Source: an uncultured Bacilli bacterium (GTDB lineage: Bacteria; Bacillota_I; Bacilli_A; RF39; UBA660). Taken from it: 33,859 bases of DNA. Each line of letters begins with the position of its first letter. Position 1 is the stretch's first letter. The notes beneath the pieces were generated by a model. That model saw only the letters and a list, made by a program, of their open reading frames with translations, was not told the origin of the DNA and did not search any database. Position numbers and translations under genes: made by a program. The stretch spans positions 1-33,859 of the forward strand of contig CANQMM010000011.1 in NCBI GenBank assembly GCA_947624955.1, in the 5' to 3' direction. Shown here piece by piece: positions 8,599 to 15,941 of the stretch.

Positions 8599-9393
8599 AT
8601 GGGAAATATTTTAACGCCTTTTAAAAGGTTTCTAAGTAATAAGAATACTGTAACGATATTGGGTGTTTTATTGGGTATTGTGGTATTGTATGTTGGATAT
8701 AATATGCGAGTTAAGGACGCGATAAATCCCGTTAGTGTTCCTTATGCTAAGCAAGAGATAGGACCAAGAACACAGATTACGGAAGATATGGTTGGTTTTA
8801 CTGATGTACCTAGTAGTATGTTAAAAAATAATGCCAATTTGATTCAAAATTCGCAAGATGTTATCGATAAATGGACAACTTTATCGACGACGATACCGGA
8901 GAATAGTTTATTTTATAAGTCAGCTATTGTGCCAGAGCAAGCACTACCGGATAGTGCCCTAGAAGGTCTAGCAGAGAATGACCGAATTTTAGCTATTCCA
9001 ATTTCTACGGAAGTTTCGACAGTTAATATTTTTGCTCCAGGAAATTATATTGATTTATTCTTAAAAGCTGTAGATGATGATGGAAAAGTTATCTTTGGAG
9101 AATTTATTAAGAGTATTCAAATAAGACAAGTAGTAGATAATGAAGGAAATGATGTTTTTCAATCGACTGATGCTGGGGATCCAGAAGACTTATTATTTGC
9201 GGTACCAATCGATTTATTCTATCTTTTAAATAGAGCAAAATTTATTACTTCCAATTCGATTGAAATAATTCCAGTACCAAGAGGGAGATCTTATTCAGCT
9301 AATCCATCAGAGACGGAAGTTTCAAGTGAATATTTATATTCATTTATTCAAAGAAAGGTAGCTATTATACCAGATCAAGATACAAACAATTAG
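8599..9393 (+). CDS. cpaB: Flp/Tad pilus assembly protein CpaB/RcpC-like (SAF domain)
   Basis: N-terminal TM then SVPYAKQEIGPRTQITEDMVGFTDVPSSML (SAF-like), LAIPISTEVSTVNIFAPGNYIDLFL; located directly upstream of cpaF/tadBC. Confidence 0.65.
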   Translation: MGNILTPFKRFLSNKNTVTILGVLLGIVVLYVGYNMRVKDAINPVSVPYAKQEIGPRTQITEDMVGFTDVPSSMLKNNANLIQNSQDVIDKWTTLSTTIPENSLFYKSAIVPEQALPDSALEGLAENDRILAIPISTEVSTVNIFAPGNYIDLFLKAVDDDGKVIFGEFIKSIQIRQVVDNEGNDVFQSTDAGDPEDLLFAVPIDLFYLLNRAKFITSNSIEIIPVPRGRSYSANPSETEVSSEYLYSFIQRKVAIIPDQDTNN

Positions 9394-9411
9394 GAGAAAG
9401 GGTGTTGAGCA

Positions 9412-10728
9412 ATGCATGATGCGGTTTTTGAACAGATGGACTTTGGCCCATTAAATGAATTCTTAGAAAATGATGATATTACCGATATATCTTATAGTAA
9501 TGGTGGGCAAGTATGGTTAAAAACTTTAACTAAAGGGGTTTATCAAGTAGAAAGACCAGAAATTAATGATGCCTTTATGGAAAAGCTAGCTTTCCAATGT
9601 TCAAATGTTATGGGTGTGACATTCAATATGGCGCATCCATTCTTGGATGCTGAGAGTGCCGAGTTGCGTATGAACTTTATTCACGACTCGATTGCCACAA
9701 ACGGCATTGCTTGCGTTGTGCGTAAAACACCCGCAAAAATTCGTTTAAATAAAGAGAAGTTATTAAGCGAAAAATATGTTACGGAAGATTTACATGACTT
9801 TTTAATTAAATGTGTCGAAGGACATTGTAACATTATTGTTAGTGGGGAGACTGGTTCCGGTAAAACTGAACTAGTTAAATATTTAGCTAGTCATACCAAA
9901 GAGAATGAAAAAATTATTACGATTGAGGATACTTTGGAATTGCACTTGGATAGAATATTTCCTCACCGTGATATCGTGGCAATGAAGACCAATAATATTG
10001 CTTCTTATTCCGATGTTTTGGTTACTTGTATGCGGCAGAACCCAATATGGATATTACTATCTGAAGTCCGTAGTGCTGAGGCAGTTCTAGCAGTACGTAA
10101 CTCGATTTCTTCAGGACACCACATTTTATCGACTATCCATGCCGATAAAGCAAGTAGTATCCCAATGCGTATGTATTCTTTACTCGAATCCAGTCAAGAA
10201 ATCGATCAATTTTTAAGTTCGATTCATCGTTATGTACAAATCGGTATCTATGTTAAAGGTTATTATTCAAAAGAATTAAATCGTTTTCAAAGAGAGATAA
10301 TAGAAGTTTGTGAATTCTATGTCGATGATGATAATGTAGCAAGAACTAATACGATTTATCGTAAGACGATGGATGGGAAGATAACTTTAAATAATCCGAC
10401 GAGTCATCTAATAGATTATTTGAATATTGGTAATGTATTCTTACCGGAAGATGTATTCCATTTAAATGATGGAGAAAGAAAAGAAGAAGGGGAAGTGAAG
10501 AATACATTAAATGATGTATTAAATAGTAATGTAGAAGAAACTTCTAGTGATGAGGGAGAAAATAATTCGGGGGAGACTTTAACTACTAATAATGATGTTG
10601 ATAATGGTCCAACATTTGTAGGGGGAATGTCCATTAATAGTGGGCAACCAATCAGTATCGAACCAATGAAAATTCAAGAAGTTAATAATATTGAACCAAT
10701 GGTAGTAAATAATATAGAAACTTTATAA
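9412..10728 (+). CDS. cpaF: CpaF/TadA-family (VirB11-like) secretion ATPase
   Basis: Walker A GETGSGKTELVK, TIEDTLELHL (Asp box), Walker-B region WILLSEVRSAEAV, GHHILSTIHAD (His box). Confidence 0.9.
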   Translation: MHDAVFEQMDFGPLNEFLENDDITDISYSNGGQVWLKTLTKGVYQVERPEINDAFMEKLAFQCSNVMGVTFNMAHPFLDAESAELRMNFIHDSIATNGIACVVRKTPAKIRLNKEKLLSEKYVTEDLHDFLIKCVEGHCNIIVSGETGSGKTELVKYLASHTKENEKIITIEDTLELHLDRIFPHRDIVAMKTNNIASYSDVLVTCMRQNPIWILLSEVRSAEAVLAVRNSISSGHHILSTIHADKASSIPMRMYSLLESSQEIDQFLSSIHRYVQIGIYVKGYYSKELNRFQREIIEVCEFYVDDDNVARTNTIYRKTMDGKITLNNPTSHLIDYLNIGNVFLPEDVFHLNDGERKEEGEVKNTLNDVLNSNVEETSSDEGENNSGETLTTNNDVDNGPTFVGGMSINSGQPISIEPMKIQEVNNIEPMVVNNIETL

Positions 10729-10743
10729 AAGGGGTGATAATAA

Positions 10744-11637
10744 ATGGAATTACCAATACTTTTGATTATTGCCATATTTGTAATTACTTACCGGATGAAT
10801 ACGGGTGATAATGTCTATAAATTTTTTAAAGATTCGGTAGCAGAAATTTATGATAAGTATGCCCCATATAGTTTTAAGCAAGTAAGAGAAAAAACTAAAG
10901 AGTTAGGTCAAGAATATACGGCTAAACAGTATATTGCGCAAGTAGTTATTTTTGCTACGGTAGCAGCTGCTATTGCTTATTTATATTTTTTCAGCATTAT
11001 ATGGGCAGCTTTATATGCTTTAGTAGCCGTGGCTTTTATCCCTTATTTGGCGTACTTAAGATGTCATAGGGTATATAGTGAATATTTATTTGAACAAATA
11101 CAAGTATATACTACTAATGTTATTATGGAATTTAATACGACGCAAAGTTTTGTTAAGTCCTTAGAGGGAGTTAGAGATTCAGGAGTACTTGAAGAGCCAG
11201 TCCTTGGAGATGTGAAAACGATGATTAAGATGGCTTATGATAATGGTACTATCGATGAAGCATTAGTATTCTTTAATGAAAAGTATCCTTACTATATGGT
11301 AAAGAATATGCATCAATTATTCTTACAAATTACGAAAGAAGGGGCTAAAGATTCCGGAGAAGCTCTAGAAAATATGGCGATGGATATCGATGCTTTAGTT
11401 GAAGGAGTTTACCGAGATAGAATGGATCGAGCTAATTTCCATAAAAGATTTGTTACTTTTGGTTTAATCTTATTTTTATTAGTTATGGCTATGCAATTTT
11501 TATTAGGAACTGATAGTTATATTGAGTTATTAGAAAAATGGTATGTCAAATTAATTCTGCATGCAATTATTATTATTAATAGTGTTTTCTTAATTACTGG
11601 AGAAAAATATTATAATGAGAATGTAGGTGTAGAATAA
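10744..11637 (+). CDS. tadB: TadB-like inner-membrane platform protein
   Basis: Polytopic protein with GspF/TadB-like cytoplasmic region, immediately downstream of the CpaF gene. Confidence 0.65.
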   Translation: MELPILLIIAIFVITYRMNTGDNVYKFFKDSVAEIYDKYAPYSFKQVREKTKELGQEYTAKQYIAQVVIFATVAAAIAYLYFFSIIWAALYALVAVAFIPYLAYLRCHRVYSEYLFEQIQVYTTNVIMEFNTTQSFVKSLEGVRDSGVLEEPVLGDVKTMIKMAYDNGTIDEALVFFNEKYPYYMVKNMHQLFLQITKEGAKDSGEALENMAMDIDALVEGVYRDRMDRANFHKRFVTFGLILFLLVMAMQFLLGTDSYIELLEKWYVKLILHAIIIINSVFLITGEKYYNENVGVE

Positions 11638-12425
11638 TGTATTGGGAGATATTAATATTTGGCATTATACTTTTATTTCTTTTAAATTTATCAGGACTTA
11701 TTAAAGCTAATAAATTTATTACGGATAATCAAATATATTTTCAACGACTAAAGGAAGATGATTGGGACTTCTTTGTTAAAGCTAAATATGGTGATGCCGT
11801 CGATCCCGATGTTTTATTTTCAAGGAGATTAAGGAATGCTTTCATCGTTATTGTCGTTTTGCTATTTGTCTTTTTAACTAATTTAAGCTATGTAAATGTC
11901 TTAATGACATTTGTTATCGGAGCTTTTGTTTTTAAGATGGATTATATGAATATTAAATCATATTATAAGCGACATTTACACGAAATAGATTCAATGTTAC
12001 CTCATTATTTAAAGGGGTTAGAAATCTTAATTCAACACTATACTGTACCAGTAGCGATTGGTAAATCAATCGATGATGCACCGGCCATATTTAGAGATGG
12101 CTTACAGGAACTTATTAATGCAATAAATGCTGGGGATTCCTCAATTGAGCCATATATGGAATTTGCTAGGACTTATCCAGTAAGAGATTCGATGCGGATG
12201 ATGCGTTTGTTATATCGTCTAAGTTTAGGACGACAAGAAAGAAAACAAGAACAATTACTGACTTTTTCCAAAACGATATCAAATTTACAACAAAAAGCTA
12301 GGGAGACAAGATATAAAGAGAGATTAGAGAAAATGGAAAATAAAACGATGAGTATGTTAATTACGACCGGTATAGGGGTTATGATTTTACTCGTTGTAGC
12401 AGTTTTAATGATGATGAATATGTAA
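11637..12425 (+). CDS. tadC: TadC-like inner-membrane platform protein
   Basis: TM pairs flanking a GspF-like region (LLYRLSLGRQERKQEQLLTFSKTI...); starts at the stop codon of tadB. Confidence 0.6.
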   Translation: MYWEILIFGIILLFLLNLSGLIKANKFITDNQIYFQRLKEDDWDFFVKAKYGDAVDPDVLFSRRLRNAFIVIVVLLFVFLTNLSYVNVLMTFVIGAFVFKMDYMNIKSYYKRHLHEIDSMLPHYLKGLEILIQHYTVPVAIGKSIDDAPAIFRDGLQELINAINAGDSSIEPYMEFARTYPVRDSMRMMRLLYRLSLGRQERKQEQLLTFSKTISNLQQKARETRYKERLEKMENKTMSMLITTGIGVMILLVVAVLMMMNM

Positions 12426-12441
12426 AATAAATGAAATTATC

Positions 12442-12470
12442 TTGATAAAAATATGTAAACTGTTTATAAT
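12442..12470 (+). promoter_or_regulatory. Internal sigma-A promoter upstream of the first pilin-like gene
   Basis: TTGATA (12442-12447), 17-nt spacer, TATAAT (12465-12470); AAGGAGG at 12482-12488. Confidence 0.7.
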
Positions 12471-12496
12471 ATTAATAGAATAAGGAGGAATGATTA

Positions 12497-12739
12497 ATGA
12501 AAGAGGCAACTGGAGAATTAAATATGACAGTAATTACTGTAGTAGCAATAGCAGCAATTGCCGCATTCTTCTATGCTGTTATATGGCCAGCAATTAAAAC
12601 CAATTTATTAAATACAACTAAATGTAATAGTGCAGTATGTAGTTGTGATGCTGGAGCTAAAACCTGTAAATGTACTTATTTAGATGAAGAAGGAAACGAA
12701 GAAGAAATTACTTGTAAGAATCCAGATAAACAAAAATAA
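12497..12739 (+). CDS. Small Flp-pilin-like protein A with Cys-rich C-terminus
   Basis: MKEATG|ELNMTVITVVAIAAIAAFFYAVIWP leader plus TM, then CNSAVCSC...CKC...C. Confidence 0.55.
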   Translation: MKEATGELNMTVITVVAIAAIAAFFYAVIWPAIKTNLLNTTKCNSAVCSCDAGAKTCKCTYLDEEGNEEEITCKNPDKQK

Positions 12740-12761
12740 TTAAAGGAAGTGTTTTAGGAAA

Positions 12762-13001
12762 ATGAAGAGGGCTACCGGGGAATTAAATGCGACGTTAGTA
12801 GTTGTTACTTTGGTTGGATTGATGGCGGCTTTCTTCTTTTTTGTTTTGTGGCCAGAAGTAAAGAATATTTTTGTTAAGGATGCTAAATGTAGTGATGCAA
12901 TGTGTGATCGAAGTACAATAGATAGTAACGGAATGGTCGATTGTGTATATAAAGATGATGATGGGATAAAACACGATTTAAAGTGCGTATGGAAAGGATA
13001 A
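12762..13001 (+). CDS. Small Flp-pilin-like protein B, paralog of A
   Basis: MKRATG|ELNATLVVVTLVGLMAAFFFFVLWP, then CSDAMC...C...C; same layout as protein A. Confidence 0.55.
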   Translation: MKRATGELNATLVVVTLVGLMAAFFFFVLWPEVKNIFVKDAKCSDAMCDRSTIDSNGMVDCVYKDDDGIKHDLKCVWKG

Positions 13002-13008
13002 TTAGGGA

Positions 13009-13458
13009 ATGAAGGAAGCTATAGGTGGTGCTGGTATTTTGATATTTGCAATATTATTTATTCTTTTATTTGGTTCTTTTCTATCGGCTTCAGTTAATTA
13101 TTCTAAAGCTTTTAAAGTAAAAAATGAAATAGTAAATATTATTGAAAGAGAAAAGGGCGTTAATGATGCCACTTTAGAAAAAATATATGATTATATGACA
13201 GAAGTAGGTTATCGTACAACAGGAAACTGTGATGATGGTAATTGGAAAGGTTATAATACCAATTCTAAAGGTGATACATATCGTAATCCGATGATATGTA
13301 TTGATACGGTTAATGTCAATGGTAATTCTGTTGATGCTGTACCAACAGCTTATTATAAAGTAAGAGTATTTTATAATATGGATATACCAATATTTCAATC
13401 AGCTTTTCATTTTAGAATAGAAGGGACTACGAAAAAGATTATTTTTCCTAAAGCTTAA
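13009..13458 (+). CDS. TadE-like minor pilin/pseudopilin
   Basis: MKEAIG plus TM, NYSKAFKVKNEIVNIIEREKG, C-terminal YYKVRVFYNMDIPIF...FRIEGTTKKIIFP shared with the next gene. Confidence 0.5.
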   Translation: MKEAIGGAGILIFAILFILLFGSFLSASVNYSKAFKVKNEIVNIIEREKGVNDATLEKIYDYMTEVGYRTTGNCDDGNWKGYNTNSKGDTYRNPMICIDTVNVNGNSVDAVPTAYYKVRVFYNMDIPIFQSAFHFRIEGTTKKIIFPKA

Positions 13459-13476
13459 AGAGAAAGGAGTAGGAGT

Positions 13477-13986
13477 ATGCGGGAGTCAATAGGAATGACT
13501 TGGGTTTTTCAAATAATGTTAGTATTCATTTTATTATTTGCCGGTTTTTTAGCAATATATATTAATTTTTCTAAAACTTATAAAATTAAAAATGAAGTAC
13601 TTAACTTTATAGAGAAAAAAGAGGGTATGACTGATGGCATCGCTTCTAATCCGGGATCAATTAAGTTAATAACTAATTATTTAAAAACCCATAATTATGG
13701 TACTACCGGAGTATGTCCCAACGATGCGGGCTGGTATGGAGCAAAAGCATTGAATGGCAATTTATCAGATCTAACTGAAGCAATAAAAGGGGAAAAATAT
13801 TATTATTGTGTAAGAAAAGTAGACAGTAATGATAATAAGAATCCTAATAAAGTATTTTATGAAGTACGGGTATTTTTTAAATTTGATTTACCAGTATTTG
13901 GTAATTTACATACTTTTTCAATCGAAGGAGAAACTGTGGATATAGATTTTCCCGCAGATAATTTGGTGGTTGCACCAGCAGACTAA
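13477..13986 (+). CDS. TadE-like minor pilin/pseudopilin, paralog of the preceding gene
   Basis: MRESIG plus TM, NFSKTYKIKNEVLNFIEKKEG, C-terminal YEVRVFFKFDLPVF...FSIEGETVDIDFP. Confidence 0.5.
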   Translation: MRESIGMTWVFQIMLVFILLFAGFLAIYINFSKTYKIKNEVLNFIEKKEGMTDGIASNPGSIKLITNYLKTHNYGTTGVCPNDAGWYGAKALNGNLSDLTEAIKGEKYYYCVRKVDSNDNKNPNKVFYEVRVFFKFDLPVFGNLHTFSIEGETVDIDFPADNLVVAPAD

Positions 13987-14000
13987 TAGGAGTGATATAG

Positions 14001-15047
14001 ATGAATGTAATAGTAGCTAATAAATATGTAGCAATGTTATCTAATTTAAATATTGATTTAATTAAGAGTATGACGGGTGAATTTGAGGTTGATGATTTAA
14101 TTAATACCTTTGATAATTTTTTCTTTAATAAGATGATTTTAGATATTACGGCGGTTAAGAATTATCAAGATATCGAAACAATTCAAAAGTTATCTTTTGG
14201 TTTAGATATGAGTAAAGTTATATTATTACTCGATGATTCTAATGTAGTAAATTCGCCTAATTATTTATCACAATTAGTTAGTATGGGTATTTATAACTTT
14301 ACGAGAAATATCGATACCATTGCTTATTTAATTGATAATCCTAATACTTATAAAGATGTGGCTCAATTTCAACAACTAAGTGCGGGAGTTGGACATAATG
14401 AAGGATTTAGTAGTCACGGGGGGAAAGGCGATAAGTTTATCAATGATAATGTAATAATGCGTGGATTTGGGGGAACAAGGGTAATTGGTTTTAAAGATTT
14501 AACTGACCACGCGGGAGCGACAAGTTTAATTTATATGATAAAAAAACAAGCGGAGGTTAAATTTAAGGTATTGGCTGTAGAAGTAGATAAAAATGATTTT
14601 GTCTATTTGAATGATGGGGATTTAAGAAGTGTTAGTACGGCGGAATTACCATCAATTATTAAGAATCCTAATAGCGATTATGATATGATTTTAGTCGATT
14701 TAAACAGTAGTCCAGAAGAAAAGAATATAGGAGAAGTATTATATTTAATTGAACCATCGACGATTAAATTAAATAAAATGATTAGAAGAGACCGCAATAT
14801 TTTAGATAAATTACGGAATATGAAAATAATATTAAATCAATCTTTACTTAATGATATCGATGTAAAAGATTTTGAATATGAAGCTAAGTGTAAAGTATTT
14901 TTCAATATGCCACCTTTAGATGATAAGAAAGAACAGCATAAAGCAATCGATGATTTAATAAGTTTATTGGGCTTTGGACAAAAACAACCAGTTAGTAAGA
15001 AAACTAATAGAGGGGGAAGTTTCTTTCAGATAGTTAAAGATGAATAA
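14001..15047 (+). CDS. TadZ/CpaE-like (ParA/MinD-fold) protein with degenerate P-loop
   Basis: Receiver-like N-terminal half and ParA-like C-terminal half (RVIGFKDLTDHAGATSLIYMI, YDMILVDLNSSPEE, MKIILNQSL); position within the Tad block. Confidence 0.5.
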   Translation: MNVIVANKYVAMLSNLNIDLIKSMTGEFEVDDLINTFDNFFFNKMILDITAVKNYQDIETIQKLSFGLDMSKVILLLDDSNVVNSPNYLSQLVSMGIYNFTRNIDTIAYLIDNPNTYKDVAQFQQLSAGVGHNEGFSSHGGKGDKFINDNVIMRGFGGTRVIGFKDLTDHAGATSLIYMIKKQAEVKFKVLAVEVDKNDFVYLNDGDLRSVSTAELPSIIKNPNSDYDMILVDLNSSPEEKNIGEVLYLIEPSTIKLNKMIRRDRNILDKLRNMKIILNQSLLNDIDVKDFEYEAKCKVFFNMPPLDDKKEQHKAIDDLISLLGFGQKQPVSKKTNRGGSFFQIVKDE

Positions 15048-15070
15048 TTATGTAAATTGACATATTTTAC

Positions 15071-15099
15071 TTGACTTTTAAGGGGATAATCTATAAAAT
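15071..15099 (+). promoter_or_regulatory. Internal sigma-A promoter for the 104-aa VirB2-like gene
   Basis: TTGACT (15071-15076), 17-nt spacer, TAAAAT (15094-15099). Confidence 0.6.
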
Positions 15100-15123
15100 G
15101 ATTATGTAAGAAGGAGTGGTTTT

Positions 15124-15438
15124 ATGAGTCTTGGTTTTTGTACTAAAACTAAATCTATATGGAAATTAGTTGGGAAAGTATTTTTCATTTTCAAGATTGT
15201 TATACCTCTATTAATTATTTTATTTGGAATGATTGATTTAGGTAAGGCAGTTGTAGCAGCAAAGGATGACGAAATTAAGAAGTCAGTTAAGTCATTAGCA
15301 ATGCGTGCTGTTGCCGGTGTAGTAATATTCTTTATCCCAACATTAGTCGGATTTATTTTCGGAATAGTAGATGAGTTTGATGAAGTAACTAGTGACTATG
15401 ATATATGTGCTAAATGTGTTAGTTCATGGAATTGCTAA
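15124..15438 (+). CDS. Small two-TM VirB2/TrbC-like pilin candidate
   Basis: Two TM segments (VGKVFFIFKIVIPLLIILFGMIDLGKAVVAAKDDEIKKSVKSLAMRAVAGVVIFFIPTLVGFIFG) in a VirB2-type layout. Confidence 0.55.
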   Translation: MSLGFCTKTKSIWKLVGKVFFIFKIVIPLLIILFGMIDLGKAVVAAKDDEIKKSVKSLAMRAVAGVVIFFIPTLVGFIFGIVDEFDEVTSDYDICAKCVSSWNC

Positions 15439-15453
15439 TAAATAAGATAATTT

Positions 15454-15484
15454 AAACAATATTTATTTAAATATTGTTTTTTTT
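15454..15484 (+). terminator. Intrinsic terminator between the two VirB2-like genes
   Basis: Perfect 11-bp stem aaacaatattt/aaatattgttt followed by an uninterrupted T-run. Confidence 0.85.
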
Positions 15485-15485
15485 A

Positions 15486-15494
15486 TGGTATAAT
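15486..15494 (+). promoter_or_regulatory. Extended -10 promoter
   Basis: TGGTATAAT immediately after the terminator and upstream of the next CDS. Confidence 0.5.
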
Positions 15495-15507
15495 TTCTCT
15501 GTATGAG

Positions 15508-15930
15508 GTGTTTTTTATGAAATACGGATATATTTTATTATTGGCAGTGTTATGTAGTTTTACTTTAGTAATAAAAACACAAGCTTTAGAAATAGCCAAA
15601 TATGCTAGTGTTAGTTTAGCGGAAACAACCACTCAAAGAAGTACTAATTGTAAAGCAGTATTAGGGGATCCTAAAGATGAAAATTCTTTTGCTCATTTAT
15701 TACAAGATATATTTGATGTTATTAAATTTGCTACACCAATACTAGTTCTAGCTTTAACTATTGTGGAATATGCCAAAGTTATTGCTAGTAGTGATAAAGA
15801 TCAGATTGTTAAAGCTAATAAAAAGACTATTCAGAGAATAGTTTGGGGAGTAGTTCTTTTCTGTATTCCGATTTTATTGAATTATTTATTTGATTTATTA
15901 GGTATGTATGGTACTTGTGGTATTAGCTAG
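15508..15930 (+). CDS. VirB2/TrbC-like membrane protein with signal peptide
   Basis: Signal peptide followed by two TMs (FDVIKFATPILVLALTIVEYAKVIASSDKDQIVKANKKTIQRIVWGVVLFCIPILLNYLFDLLG), similar layout to the preceding gene. Confidence 0.55.
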   Translation: MFFMKYGYILLLAVLCSFTLVIKTQALEIAKYASVSLAETTTQRSTNCKAVLGDPKDENSFAHLLQDIFDVIKFATPILVLALTIVEYAKVIASSDKDQIVKANKKTIQRIVWGVVLFCIPILLNYLFDLLGMYGTCGIS

Positions 15931-15941
15931 GGGGTGAGTTT

